Origin: Amia ocellicauda
Lineage: Eukaryota; Chordata; Actinopteri; Amiiformes; Amiidae
Direction of reading: 5' to 3'
DNA length: 64,000 nt
Assembly: GCF_036373705.1 (NCBI RefSeq)
Contig: NC_089858.1
Span: forward strand, 38,031,137-38,095,136
Part shown: in pieces, positions 47,701-61,264 of the stretch
How the letters are laid out: every line of letters begins with the position of its first letter
Numbering within the stretch: position 1 is the stretch's first letter
The notes under the pieces: model-generated
Told to the model about the DNA's origin: nothing
Databases searched by the model: none
The model's input: only the letters and a program-made list of their open reading frames with translations
Position numbers and translations under genes: made by a program

Positions 47701-50700
47701 GGAGAGGAGAGGGAAACCCTGAGATTATTATGCAAACATGGGGGAACATATGGGAATAAAGTGTAATGCACAGTGATGTTACACAAAGCTGGAATTCATT
47801 GTAGATACACAAAGGACAAACAATCTACACAAGACAAAATTCAGAAAACATCTGAACTATTCATATCACATGAAAACTAAATCTACAGAAGATATACAAT
47901 TATTTATCTTTTTCCAAAAACAACATGTTTGTAAATGTACTGGTTAAAAAGAGAAGTGTACCAAATAATGTTCTGTAGGGGGGAGTTCTTGAAAATATAT
48001 AAATATATATTATATACACGTGCAGGGACGAGAATTTATGTTTTTAGCAGATGATATATGTTAGAAAAACATCTGGTTTACCAATTAAACATATATATTT
48101 TAGTTTGAAAAGGAAATATAGTTTAAAAAGCTGACAATTCCATAGTGACCTTGCTTTTCCCTGTATTTCAAACATGTTATTTACATAAAGCCCTATGAGA
48201 AACAAAACTTCATGTAGTCACATTCTATTAAATGAGAACAACATTCACATTCAGTTAGTGCGGGTTTGTATTTTTGCAGTTGAAGATTACAAAATACACT
48301 TCAAAAATAAGTTTCAGACTTAATAGCCAGGCGCTATGTATAGTTTTTTGTTGCTGATACCTGATCTTATTTTGAAGCGTAATTTGTATTTGTTTGTCAT
48401 TATGAATTTCATATTCTTCACAGACTCTTTAAATTCCAGAAGATTTTTCTCAGGTTTCCCTGGAGCACTAGCAAATTGCAAGAGAACTAGTGAAACTAAA
48501 TGGGAGGCAAAATTAAAGGGAGAAACATTATTGATCTTTAGCAGCAGCCTACTTTTTCTGGTGACCTGTTTTCCACTTTAGACTGAAAAGAAACATTAGC
48601 TATACATTACATAGAAAACATTTCTTCTTCTTAATTTGTAAGATTGTCACCTGTGCTTATTTGATAGTCCATTACCAGTCAATCAATAATGACAGTTTTA
48701 ATGTTTATATGCAAGTTCCTTTGTAACACTCACTCTCATTGTTGGTGTAACACAACTGGGCATTGGGAAGCATTTTACATGCTTAAAAATGTATTTGTTT
48801 GTATCTTCATTATTTTCAAAGTAGGACTCAAACAAAGTGCTGAAAAAGCATCTGTACAGGCTGCTTTGGATAGTCTTGGAATCTGTCAGCCCCTCTAAAT
48901 TTTTCCCCTCATATATTCTGTATACATAGTTGCACACTTTATACACCTAACCCTGTTTATGTTTGGCATCAATATTTATGTCTCACAGAAGATATTTTTT
49001 ATGAATGCTTCCTGCTTTCAGCAAATATTTTCTCTGATTAACCTGAGACTTTCAAGTATTGCAGTGGGGGGAAAGCTACAGAAATAAGGTGTATTTTTAA
49101 GCAAGAGATCACATACATCACATTCTATTTAACCGGAAAGAAGTCTGCATAACTGGTGAACAAGGAGGTCTCTCTTTCCTATTTCTGAAATAGCTAGATA
49201 TGCTGGAAGCCGGCATTACCCAAAATGTAAACCACGTGAAACAGCAGTCTATGAATGGAAGGTTTTATGTAGACACACCTACTTAAACATGGGATAATTT
49301 AATCATCCAATCAGGTCATCCAATGTTTTTTTTCTCTTGGGGTGGGAGGTGGTTAAACACTCAAAAAAAGAAAATTCATGGCTTTTCTGCACTGAAATGT
49401 TTATGCAAGTGCTAGAGGAAATATTTTATTTTTAAAGATTTGAATGCTGAAATAAAAAAAATAAAAAATAAACAGCATTGCAGGTAACATAACAAAATAT
49501 ATATTTCTGACATTCTGTGGTTTGTGAAATAAATAGACAGTTAAGGAAGTACCAAATTACTAATTGTAGAGTGGAATTGCTGTATTAATAGCATTTTATG
49601 GGAATTTTATTAAAAGCATTTTAAAATCATTTAAGCAAATAGTGAAAAGCTGTAATTGTGAAAAGTCATGTGGTAATGATTTGCATTGGGATCATTCCAG
49701 TTCCTGTATACCTAAGATATTAGCAAACAATCATTTATAAGCTTATAATATTTTTCTATAATCCACATCCTTTTCATATTGTAAGCACATGATTTGTTTT
49801 TATAGCTGCTTGGTAATATTCAGGTAGACGGTCAGCACAATTACCTGTATTTCTCATGCTGGTTGTCAGGTTACAAGAACAGAAACACAGGATTTGGTTT
49901 TCAAAAGTTTTCAGTTACCAGTTTTGATATTGTCTGCTGTACAGTATCATGTTCTGCTACGAAACATAATTGTTTTCAAAAACAATAGTTAGTCACAACA
50001 ACACAATCAACACAATCAACATAGTACATTGTTTTTCTAAATGGTCAGTACTATGTGACATAATTTGAATGCATATGCCTTTTGGAAATATGGAAAATTA
50101 CTGTATACCATTTCTTTAAAAGTACCCCTAACCCCAGGTTGTCAGGGTGAGACCATTTTTAAAACATTGATGGAATTAAAGATATGCTGTAAAAAGAGAA
50201 TAAATGCACAGAATAAGTAAGCAAAAAAGAACACTGGAAGTTTAAAATTCCCCTTGGCAAGTCTGTCTCTCAGGCTATTTACTCCCCACCAAAAACGTAC
50301 TTTGGAAGAATATTCCATGAATGTCTTACTTCAGAGAATGACACACTTGAAGTGACTTTAGCTTGGAGTTCAGTCTCCATTCCTTAATTGTTCACTTGCG
50401 TCCAGTTGTTTTGCTTCAGTGGATCCATTACTGATCAGTGGCTGTTAACCTGTTAACCCGGTCTAAGAGCCACCCCTACGATATCCTGTCATCAAGCCTG
50501 TTATAACGCAGTAGCAGAGAGATCAATAAGAGGGGGGCTTTGTGGGATCATTCAGCACAGAAACATTTACTGACCAAGAATGTAAAGGTTAAGCTTCCAG
50601 CCCACTTTGGTCATCAACACAAGGAGTCCTCTGTCTACCAGGTGCATTGCAAGCAGCTGCATTGCATTGTGGTTCTCCCCAGACACTGGCAGTCTGCCCC

Positions 50701-53700
50701 CAAGGCGCTTCCCTATTCAGGAACGAAGGCTATTTCAGTCCACAGACCCATCTATCTTCAGCCTCATCTTCAGTGATCAGGAGCTCCTAGGCAGCTGTAC
50801 CCAATAATTGGCAGAGTGTGGCTGGGGTTGGTTGGGCTGACTTGAGGGTGTCCTCCTTGTCTGAAGTGCCAGAGAGTTTGTTAGGTTACGAGCTTTTTTT
50901 ATGAGCTGTCTCCAATCCCATATCCCATGCTGTCAAAAATGCCTGTGGAGGCTTCGCATGTATAATTTTTACCTCTCCTGGGACTGGTTATGCTATGGAG
51001 AGCATACTTGGTACTCTGTAAATCTGTGAGTCCATGGGAAAAGCGCTCTACAAAAGGGCTTTTGATCGATAAGCTCCTAACAAGCACATTGAGCCTCTTG
51101 CCCATGGCCTCTTTTATGGTCTTTTAAACTACACGAGACACTGAGCCTTCACCGCACTGGCCACTTAAATACAGTAATTTAATCAGTTTCCAATCTATCC
51201 AATTCGTCACCGCTTGCACTTACTCACCCCCACCTACCAATTATATTTTCCTCAAGACTGTGGCATTTTCTGTAAACTGCACGTGACTGCGCTTGTGCTA
51301 CATTTTGTGGCCTTAGGGGGGATTGATTAATAGTCTTAGAAAGGAGTCTTCTAATTGCCATGTAAACCTCTAACCTGGCCAGGGTCGCCACTCCTACATT
51401 TTCTCTTCTACGTGTTCATGCTAAGGACTAGGGCATTGTGGCTTTTGGTTCTAACACTTAAAATGTCAATGGCATCGCACAATTTCTACCCTTCAAATGT
51501 AACTCGATAGCCTGCTGTACATCAGAATAGTTAGGATTGAAGATAATGAAGTATAAATGTACTGCTTTGGTGGCATATTTCACCAAAAATATATGTTACA
51601 TTAAGGAACCTTTTTGTTATGTTTTACCCGCACTGAAAAAAGGCATCTGTGTTTGCATTTGCTAATAGTTACCCACTCTGTTTGTATCCAAGAGACCGCT
51701 AAGCAATAGTCACTCACTATGGTGTTATGCTGTTCCTCCAGTTTGTCTAAACAATACACCATGAGAATGCAGTATATCTTTCAGTGTGTACACTACAGAG
51801 AAAACCAGAGCAGCAGTCAGTCCTTAAAATGCGTTTATTCATGTCTTCTTGAGAACATGCTTGGGTTGGAACAATTAGTCATTGTATTGTAATCCTTGAC
51901 TGCGAGATTCAAGTAGCCAATCTTGAAGTGGAACTTGAGAAAGTTAATTATTATTAATAATATTCAAATAATAATAATACCATTCCTTTGTGCACTTCCT
52001 GCCAGGATGCTTTGAGCAGTTTTTGGGAAAGTTCTTCTTTGTTGTGACTGTAAAGTTGTTTGTTTGTCCAGCAAGCAAGCTAATCAAAGCAAATCCTACT
52101 GTGAACCCCACAGAAGGGACACACTAGTTTATGAAAGAAATAAGCAATGAGATCATGGAAAATGAAGACATGACCTGAGCTTCCTAACAATGAACTAATC
52201 AGTAATACTTTCTCTTCTCTTGATGAGGCTGTCTGTAGTGAAGTTCTCACTTTAAGGGGAACTGAAGGTTTGACTTTTTGAGAAAACAGAACCAATACAT
52301 TCCTTCAGTAGTCACCTTCATTATCTTCTGTCCAGTAGCCAATGGAAGAGATTATGGTTCCTCGGCTTTGAAAGAAGAGATGGAAAAAACACCAGCAACA
52401 AGAGACTGAAGCTAAGCTATGGGTCATGAAAGCATAACCAACTTGATCCACCATAGTCAAATATTCACAGTTGGCTTGTGTGCCTCTTCTTCCACACAAA
52501 CCCCGTCCCCAGCTTTCCAAAAATATGTCAAATGAAATAAAACTGCTGCTACAGTTTGCCCAGGGATATTTGCATTCTCTAGTAGAGATAAAGGATACCA
52601 TTCGTTGTGAAACTGCAATCATTGCATAGGCAGTGCTTTTTGCAGCTTTGTTCTAGCCTCTGCCTTGGAGCTATTATTGTTCAATCCTTTGTCTTCCTAC
52701 TATGTGTTATTGTTTATATTCCCCTTTCTTGGTCTGTCTACTTCTGAAATTCCACCAAAAATATTTCAAAACCAAGAAGTGGGTTGGCTATCTGTAGGTT
52801 TTCCATCTAAGTAGGAGACTGAAAACTGAAAATCCAGGTAGTAGCAGCTGTTTAAGAGAGTAGGTTTTGATTCTGTTGATCAAGGGTTGCACAAGTTTGG
52901 GTAGTGGAGTTTTTTAAGCTGTGAATGGGAAGAAGTTATATATAGTTTAATAGCATTTGTGTTGTTTCTCATCAAGCACATTGTCAGTGACTATCACAAT
53001 GCGTAAGAGTGCTGTAGTCTGTGAGCTAGAACCCGTATTCTGTGTTAATGGTGAAACCCATTTGCTAAGGTAAACACTGAAACCAACTCTTCGGCCTGTT
53101 GCCATAACAAAGAGAGAGTGTGGGTTTTCTGCTTTGCGCTGTACATATGGGGCACAGAGGTTACATATTTCTCCTGTTGAGGGAGTCAGTTTTCACTACT
53201 GGATTCCTTGAATTCCCAAGAGAATATCAGAAAGCAACCTGATCCTTTTTTAACAGTTACTTGGGTTTTAGTATGAGCCTTTGTGAACATGACCAGTTTG
53301 AAGACGTGACCTCCCACTGAGTCAAGAATGAAGGGTAAGGCAGTTAGCCTGTTCATCAGAAGCTGCCCTGTTGATAAATGGGACAGGTCAGACCTCTGCT
53401 AGGCTAATTTATCTGCCATGGGGTTGAGGCAGAAAGGCGTGGCAGAGTGAGTGAAGGCCTCACTTTGGATCTGTTCATGTTTTGCTGTGAAATCTGCAAT
53501 ATCAAAATACTTCTTAGGGTCATATCTTTTCAGTGTTTTTTTATTTTATTTTAATTGGTACATATCAGACTTATGGAACATCATGTGAAATTTACCCCCA
53601 AAAAATGTATCAGAAGAAAAACAAGCACCCACTGAAAACATGTAGCTTTTACACTGCTAAAAAAGGTTTTGATTTACTTGTTTAAAGTGTAATTAGCACT

Positions 53701-54551
53701 CATGTCTTAGGTGACATTTCCATTTCCATTTGTGTTTTTTCCTCGTAAGGGAAAACAGGTGGTAAGTCATAAAAGTTTTATGAATAGCATGAGGTATACC
53801 TCTTTGCAAAAGTGTTAATTTTCCCTGCTAAAATATTGTCTACTGTACTATATGTTGCACATAGTCTGCACACAGAAATCATCTGCAGTACATGTATTAA
53901 TCTAAGCATGCTTGAAAGCTAAACAGAAATATTATACCTTGATACTATATTTGATACTGCTTCAGCCGAGATCCTAATAAGGTAATAGAAAAATAAGTAT
54001 TTGCTTAATTCAACCACTGTAATCCTTTTCCCAGGTGGTAAGCAATTAGAATTAGAGACTTAAACCTGCTTTCCTGACACATTTGATACATGGACTGTGA
54101 GGCTAATGCTAAACTAACTGGAATTCAGCGTTTGCATTGTTGTGGCTGCACACCTTGAAGACGCACTGTTCTCACATCCGAGACAAGCGTGGTGCATTGC
54201 GGCATGTAACTAATATCGTGGAGGGTAGCATGTTTTTTCAGCCTAAAATAAGGCAGAAACATCTTCCACTCTAGAAATGTAATTAAGAAGGATCATCCAG
54301 GGTGATTTTTATTTTGCCAGCTGCAGTGGGGAATTGCAGTATTTGACTTTGATGTGTTCACAAAGTGGAGGACATATGTTACGCATTGAGGACTGTGTTT
54401 CCCTTATGTACTGGGTCTCCTAGTAAATACATAACTGAAATGGTTCGATTAATAAAAATCACCATGTCTGTTTTAATGTCTGTGTAGATGTCTGTGTAGA
54501 CCATAAAAAATATGCTCTGTTTTGGTGAAGTCATGCAAAATATATTGTGGC

Positions 54552-54585
<34 letters not shown>

Positions 54586-57500
54586 AGACCAGAATAGTTC
54601 CTGGCATTAAAGGCACGTCGTGCACAGACAGGTTAAAAGGAAAAGCATTCTCTGTCTTGAACAATGGACAGGGTTAGTGGATTGTCTTCAAGTCCTATGG
54701 GAAAAGTCAATGCTAACAAAGACTTCAAGCTCATATCTGACACAGGGACCTGAATTCACTTATTGAAATTGAGGAGAAGGAGCATGCAGCACCGAAAATA
54801 GGAGGCATAAAATGATGTGGCTATGGAACAAACTTCCCAGCCATGTAATTGAAGCACTGGGTTCCTTCAAGTAACAGCTGGAGAAGATTCTGGGATCAAT
54901 TAGCTGCTTCTAATCCACTGAAGAAGATGAGCTCAAAGGCCTTTTCTTATGTGCCCCTTTTCTTCTGTTCTGTGGTTTCCTGTTAATTTGTTTCTTACTT
55001 TTTGCATAACCCGTTTAATCTTTATTGAATGCTTTATTTAACCACGATATCCTATAGAGATGAAGATAGTTGTTTTCTCAAAGAAATACAACTTATGGTT
55101 TGGTACTTAAAAACATGACCCAGGGTGGATGTAATGCACATTTTAACAGGCAGAAGGAGTCAATGGAATTGGGGTCTGCTCAGTTTTCTTCTCAGGAAAT
55201 GAGAGTGCATGTACCCACTGCACAATCTTAGAAAACTTAGAAAACAGGTACTTTAGCTACAGGTCGCTGCACGCACGCTCTTTAAGTTTACAGAGCGTGT
55301 CGTGAAAACAAAAGTTCATATGCCGTTGAAACACTCTGACAGAAACGTCTGCTGTTTTCCCACCACTTGTGCCTATAGATCCTTCTGGATTTGACTGGGT
55401 GGCCAAAGCTGGTAAAGCGAGGGGGTGGAAGTTTCTCCACGGCCTCTGCCCCCTCTGAAAGTCGTCTATCTAAGAATCGATATTCCAGCTGCACATTTGC
55501 CTCCTTTTCAGTCCCACTCTCTTCCCTTTGTAGGAGGTAGGGTGAGGGGTGGAAACGGCACAGATGTTAAAGGAATCTCAGTGTTCTTCCGAGCTCCAGC
55601 CATTACGTCACAGTAGGGGCTGCTGGCAGACAGCTTTTTTTTCTTTTCTTTAATTTTATTTTGCAAGAGGCACGTGCAGCCAAAACGTGAACAGTACAGT
55701 GGAACATTTAGGCAAGAGAAAAAAAGAGAAAGAGGGAGAAAAAACGTCTGATAGCTGGGGGGAAAAAAAGAAGAGCTTGAAGAGTTTGTAATGTAATAAG
55801 TGAGTCACCAGTGAAACAAGCCTTGCCACACGTTCACACAGAACTGGAAAAAAATATTTAATAACATTTTATACAAGGCTTCCCCGCTGGCTGCTGATTT
55901 AACAGAAAAGGAGTCATTTTTTTCCAGCCTAGGAATGTGGTTGCTGAGCAGAGTTTTGCCTTCCCAATCTCTTGGGTCGACTTTTGGCTCAACTGTTGCA
56001 GATTCCTGAACTGAGGATTATTGTTTAAGTGGATTTTGGTGGAAATACAGCTCCATGTTTTGTTTTATTGCTGCATTTGCATTATATACAATGTCGTTTC
56101 TCTTTGGGAAAAGCATACACTCTCCCAGAATGCTGTCATGTGAAAATAAGTACATTTTATTTGAATTTTTTAGATTTTGAAGTCTGTGGTCATGGTCCTT
56201 ATAATGTTAATATGAAACGTTACATTAATTCTATTCATATGATTTTCCATTAAACGGCACCAAACAAAGCGTCCCATAGATAACTTTCACTGTCAGAACT
56301 CCGAAGACTCCATTCACTGACACTAAATAGATTTGAAGAAATGTATCTTAAAAGGCAACTCTCAAAATAAATAGTTATTATTTATTTATGTATTTTCTTA
56401 AGCAGCACTGCACAGATGAGGAAAGGAGCAAACACAAACACTGTGTAAACAATTAATTTCTACATAAGATTGAGACCTCTTTTTCTCTCTCCACATCACC
56501 CCCATTTGAGTCAAACCCATGAGTCACAGCATCGAATTGCTGTTATTTTACTGTCAAAATACGGCCCTTCGTGTAAACAGACGGCTCCCTTCCATATAGA
56601 CACTGCACTGTCTGAGTGAACCCTGACAAAGACGCCATCACCTCAGAAGTTCAAATGATGCAATTACGAAGGATGTCAGTTGAAATGATTGATGCAAACA
56701 ATAGCACCACTGAAACATGTCTCTGAACCTTGTGCCACAAAATATGGAATTCCAATACAGCTTTTTTGTCCATCCATATTGAGCTCCCACCCCCAACTCC
56801 ACCAGCCCAGCGTTGCTTTACCTCCCATTACTGCTGCCGCCCATGTGCACCAAGAGGAAATGAAATTCAGATAAGTTTCCCCCATGTTCACCTACTGAAA
56901 ACCAGATCCTGATTTATTTCTGTCTTTATTTTTTGATGCTGGGATCTGTGTGTGTGTATGTGTGGGTGGGGGGAATAATCCAGCAAGCTCAGGCTCAATA
57001 CAAGCGATAATAGTGACACTCTTGTCATTTTTGTCGTATGGGAATCTAAACATGAAAGATTACAAATGGCAGGAAACTGTCTTGTTTAGTGCGTACTCTG
57101 CAGGAGTTCCCCCATAAATCGTCAGCTCTTATTATAGGGGCCATTTGTTGTTTAAGGAGTCAGGTTTTAATCACTTAGGCCTTCTGTTTTCCCAGCTTGG
57201 GGGATTTACACTTCTTCTGGCAGTAACATCGCCATAACGGGCTCACAATCACAATGATCCCTGTTAGCCCTGACTTAAATCCACCTAATATAGTTTATTT
57301 ATTTCACCCTGAGCTGCAGGGGAAAGACAACAAAGATGCCTAATTCGTGGGACATAAATTAAGCTTTTATGAAGTTGTCAGTCAATGCAACGCTGCGTGG
57401 CGAGATCAGTGAAACGGCTCTGCTCCCTCGCGAATGGGCTACGGAGCTGGGGTTTGAGCGTTCCCTGCCTGTCAGTTCATGTCTGGGTTCAATTTGGAAA

Positions 57501-59649
57501 ATGCCGTTTAAACCCCAGGCTCCCGAGTATTCTGGTAGCTTAAGCTAATTAAGCCTCAGATGGGTTGATGGCTGATAAGAGAGTTGCTTGTAGCTAGCTC
57601 CAGTCTGTCAGTGAGAAGGCTAGATCAAATGGGAGAGTGGGAGAGCTGTCAACCACCTCGTCTGCGTAGGAGAGGTCTCGGTTGACTGTTTCCTGTTCAT
57701 TTCATACCTCCCTCGTGCTTCTCGTCCTCCCCCTCCCTCTGTTGTTGGGCTTCCATTGGCATTTCTAATGGTAACTACCCATTCCAGCCAAGACAACTTC
57801 CTGATTCCTTGAGGTTGTAGGTGAGGGATCAAGGTGGGTAACAGAATCGGGAGAAGTTAACAATGTTTAGCTTAGGAGTCTCTGTGTCCAGCATGATACA
57901 AAAAAATGGGTTTTGTTTCTTCAACACTCTTTAGCAAATCCAAAATTAAATGTTTCCCTCTATATAGACTACCCCCAAATATATTATTAATTGATTCTAG
58001 GCTCAAAATAATCCTAAATGTTTCTTTTTCAAATACCATCATAGGACAAGGTCTTCATCAGAGCATATTCTACTCCCAAAAGTGTCTTAGAGAAACAGTT
58101 TTTAGTACATAGTGACTAACAAGCCAAAACAGTAGCTGCAACAGCTAAAACTCCCTATACTCTGGAAAAACGGCATCACGGGGTATGAAACTGTGAAGAA
58201 AAGGTCTTGAAGGAAAGTCTCACGTAAGTCCTGCCTTGATAGTAGGAGAATATTGCTCAGTTTGATTTGGGAATTCTTTTGTGAAGCTGTCGCCTTTTCC
58301 CTCTCATTTGCTGCCTGGGGTAGAGACAGTGGCAGTTAAATTATGGTGCTGCAGTTGGTTCACCCCCCCCCCCCCCCCCCTTCCACTGTGTGAGGCAACG
58401 GCCGCTGCCAAAGAGGATTGTCAGTGGGTAGCCGAACAGTGAGGTCACTCGCGCCACTCTCGCGGGTTTGGAGTTTGGCTCTGCTCGAATGCCGGCCTGG
58501 TTGCTGTTCTATTGCCACAGGGGAAGCCTGGAGGTTTCCTTTTGGGTTTGCTTTGGTTTTGCCACAGTTCTCTTGTCATGCTCTCCTCTGCTTCTTCTCC
58601 GTGAAGCATCTAAGACAAAGTACCAGTGTGATTTTTTCTTCTTCTTTTTTTACCAAAGATGTGTTCATTTTAGGGATCTCCAATTAAAGGATTTAGTCTT
58701 TCCAAAGCCCTCTTGAATCTTCCCCAAGATGTTGTTATTAAACCAAAGAAGTGTAATGGGGGGCTATGAGAGTGTGCTAGCATATAGTTATGAACACTTA
58801 TCCTTAAGTCTGCCTGCCTTCAGCCACCTCCTTTTCATTTGTTTATCTAAACAAAATTGCTTCTTTTGCATCTCCATATTTTTTCAGCCTAAACCGCACA
58901 TCCCTTTTCTCTCTCTCTAACCTAAATTTGTAGTGGAATTTGAACACAGAGGAAGGGTACTTTTGCAACACAGACACTGGATTCAATTATGAACACCCTA
59001 TTTAATTCCTTCCCCCTTCCCCCTTCCCCTTTCCTCTTTTCCCCTAACCAACCCCCTCCATTTTGGTTAATGTGGTCGTTTAAAAAAAAAAACAGAATGG
59101 CAAGTCATCTCGCTGCAGTGGAGCTGTTTTGGTGTGGTGGGGCATTGCACATTCCTTAACACTGATGACAGTTCAGGAAATCATCTTTTGATTATAAAGT
59201 AATGTAAGAGGACTTCTGGGTAGCTTTTGGTGGGAGGGACATCAGGGGAGCAGCCTTTCCAAACGTATGAAGTGCTTATCGCAGCATTTTTCCTGGGGGA
59301 TCGGTTTCAGAGCTCACAGAGACAGAGGTTCTGTGCCCTGTGGCCTGTGCCGTCATGCACAGCAGGAATGTGGTTTCGGTCTTGGGGAGTTCCAGCAGGA
59401 GACGTTTGGAAAGGACAGCTCTGTGAGGACTTCTATAGGCCCACCATGTCAGGGGAGATTTTGCCCTTAAGCGCATTACAGAATGAGTAAAAAGACACTG
59501 ATGAGTTTTATTGCTTTATTTGGTGACGAGAGGTGAAAGAGAAAAGGTTTACAGCAGCACCATTGCTGGCAGTAGAGATGTGCCAAAGAGACGGGATGCA
59601 TTTTTTGAGATTTGAGATTTGACTCAAAAGCAATTAAAGAAATGAATTT

Positions 59650-59694
<45 letters not shown>

Positions 59695-61212
59695 CTTCCT
59701 TGGAGCTACTGGCTTCCCTTATAGAAGTTTATTGTAGTATAGCATGGTCAAACCATAGTTAAGTGTTGGAAAGCATATTAATAGGTCATGGAAATGCATT
59801 CAGAGATATAGTAAACAACTTGTAGAAACCCATCTAACTCCATGTATTGAGTAATGGGTTACTGATGTGAATCAAAAGAAAAGATGAAGTGGAAATTCTC
59901 TTCTTTCTGATATTAGAGGTCTGTCCGTCTTCACTTCTGACCTCCTCTCATGCACAGTGACAAAATTACTCTTCCCCATTACATCAAACCATGTTGGCGA
60001 ATTTGCAGCTTGTCAAACGGTCAGGGTCAAGAGTATGAAGGCAAGCAAGACCCCAGAAATGTTTGAATCATTGGAGACACTTGTGGTTTGGAATCTGCCT
60101 AGCTTGCGGTCTTCCTGCGGGATTTAAATCAGAGACTTTGTCAGTATTTTCCAGTCGGATTATGAAACAAGGTGATTTATTCGTTTCCATTCCCATGGGA
60201 ACAGGAACATTTGTTTGAAGTAGCAATTACAAAGTTCTCAAAATGCAGCTGTGCAACCCCCCCCCATGTATTTCCACCATTGAGAAAAAGCAAAGGGTGA
60301 ATGTATTTTTTTTTTAAAGAGAGAAACTTCATAAGACTTTGAAGGGTCTGCTTTAAAGATTAAATGTATATGCGATGTAAAAGAATAGCACCTTTCACCT
60401 ATGGGAGCAACACTTGAAGAGACTGCATGAAGCAGATTTTAATTTTTGATAAAGTCTATTTCAAAGCAATAACACCTGAGGCCAAGAAAGGGAGGCTGAC
60501 TGAGGTTATCTCTCTTCTTTTTCTTTTTCTTCTCACATTCCTTTGGTACAGGCCTGTGCTTTGTACAGGCAGAAATGTATGCCTGGAAGCTTTACCCACA
60601 ACTGTGCAGACATAGAGCAACCTCTGACCTTAGAGTTACAATGTCGAGAAGAGCTTGGACTGAGGTTTTTGAGAGGACGCTGTCTTGGTGAAAGTTGATA
60701 GTTTATCCCAGAATTTAGTACTACCTCCAATTGACCTCGGGGGAGCCCAAGTCATGTTGAGTGACCTTCACACCCACGTGGCCTTATTGAAGTAGCTATT
60801 AAACCAGCAGCTCGAGGAACCTCAGGGCTCGTTCAAAGTCTCGGCTCACCAGAGCTCAGTAGACCGAGGATTCTGTTAATGCTTTGATTGATTGTTTTTG
60901 TTTTTTTTTTTGGTGCCATAAACATTTCAGAGTGAAAGTTCAAGGGCTTTAAATCTTTATCTCAGCAGAAGATGACATCACTGGTTTATCTCTCCTCCAG
61001 AGTTTGAACATCCAAGTGGAAGATGTTAGAATCCGTCCGATCCTGGCCACCTATCGCAAACGGATCCCAGTGACAGAGGGCTACGTGGAAGTGAAGGATG
61101 GGGGCAGTTGGAGGCAGATCTGCAATGAGGAATGGTCGGAGATGAACAGCAGGGTCATCTGTGGCATGTTTGGGTTCCCCGGGGAAAGAAAATACAATGC
61201 CAGAGTCTACAA
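41395..61212 (+). CDS. loxl2: Lysyl oxidase-like 2, N-terminal part (gene continues past the right edge)
   Basis: Three coding exons join in phase: 41395-41737, 43436-43611 and 61001-61212. They give 243 residues plus two bases of a split codon. LOXL2 is a secreted copper amine oxidase that oxidises lysines in collagen and elastin. Seen here: a signal peptide ([13 protein letters not shown], cleavage near residue 21), a proline/tyrosine-rich spacer, SRCR domain 1 (residues ~52-155; [30 protein letters not shown]) and the first part of SRCR2 ([29 protein letters not shown]). The segments [37 protein letters not shown] and LNIQVED match LOXL2 better than LOXL3. SRCR3, SRCR4 and the catalytic domain lie outside the window. 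No breaks seen. Fish often keep two loxl2 copies, so a or b cannot be decided. Confidence 0.93.
41738..43435 (+). other. loxl2 intron 1 (between coding exons)
   Basis: About 1.7 kb, GT-AG, with no recognisable repeat or embedded gene. Confidence 0.85.
43436..43611 (+). CDS. loxl2: loxl2 second coding exon
   Basis: Acceptor CTCTTTGTTTTAG and donor ATTGAG^GTAAAC, 176 bases. It encodes [19 protein letters not shown] to NNIE, the second part of SRCR1 with its cysteines, and leaves phase 0. Confidence 0.93.
44510..45045 (-). pseudogene. LINE tail, C-terminal part of reverse transcriptase polyprotein
   Basis: Reading the - strand gives [20 protein letters not shown]-like and [10 protein letters not shown]-like motifs, then a GRPP motif near 44545. 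This is the classic end of LINE polyproteins of the RTE/Jockey-like kind (C-E-T-W, RRMER-LGI, GRPP). Stops and frameshifts break it. It abuts the mariner element at 45054. Confidence 0.65.
45054..45768 (-). mobile_element. Internally deleted Tc1/mariner element with long inverted repeats
   Basis: The left end CAGTTAGGTCCATAAATATT and the right end (reverse complement) CAGTTAGGTCCGTAAGTATT are the start of ~90-base inverted repeats, flanked by TA at 45052-45053 and 45769-45770. Inside, on the - strand, is only the C-terminal part of a DDE transposase: [16 protein letters not shown] with the second catalytic Asp and [11 protein letters not shown] with the acidic third residue. A frameshift then leads to [20 protein letters not shown]. 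The helix-turn-helix domains and first catalytic Asp are missing, so it cannot be autonomous. Confidence 0.92.
45771..45814. repeat. (TATAA)n microsatellite
   Basis: About nine TATAA units beginning directly at the TA flank of the mariner element. Confidence 0.95.
47117..47281. mobile_element. hAT-type MITE, 165 bp, with 8-bp target duplication
   Basis: The left end CATGGTTGGGGTCAGTTCC and the right end in reverse complement, CAGGGTTGGGGTCAATTCC, are near-identical inverted repeats. The flanks are CTGTAGAG (47109-47116) and CTTTAGAG (47282-47289), 7 of 8 matching. An 8-bp duplication is the mark of hAT transposition. There is no coding capacity. The interior is rich in GGAATTGGAATTG-like units. 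Confidence 0.85.
47682..47712. repeat. (GGAGA)n microsatellite
   Basis: Six GAGGA-type units in loxl2 intron 2. Confidence 0.9.
54555..54583. repeat. Poly(A) run, 29 bases
   Basis: A run of 29 A in loxl2 intron 2. No SINE or LINE body was recognised upstream, so a retroposed origin is not shown. Confidence 0.9.
58363..58380. repeat. Poly(C) run, 18 bases
   Basis: An unusual uninterrupted C18 homopolymer in loxl2 intron 2. Confidence 0.9.
59652..59692. repeat. (TAA)n microsatellite
   Basis: About 13 units in loxl2 intron 2. Confidence 0.95.
61001..61212 (+). CDS. loxl2: loxl2 third coding exon
   Basis: Acceptor TTATCTCTCCTCCAG and donor TACAA^GTAAGG, 212 bases. It encodes [20 protein letters not shown] through NARVYK, the junction and first half of SRCR2, ending two bases into a lysine codon as expected for the family. 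Confidence 0.93.
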
Positions 61213-61228
61213 GTAAGGGGTACACTGT

Positions 61229-61264
<36 letters not shown>

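Larger units (their letters stand above)
43612..61000 (+). other. loxl2 intron 2 (~17.4 kb)
   Basis: A GT-AG intron between the SRCR1 and SRCR2 exons. It holds the LINE tail, the mariner element, a hAT-type MITE and several simple repeats listed separately. Outside these, 45815-47108, 47290-54550 and 54590-60990 contain no exon, RNA gene or named element that I could identify. Confidence 0.8.

Noticed and set aside
52305-52622. A 105-codon - strand frame in loxl2 intron 2
   Set aside because: No domain or conserved motif; probably chance.
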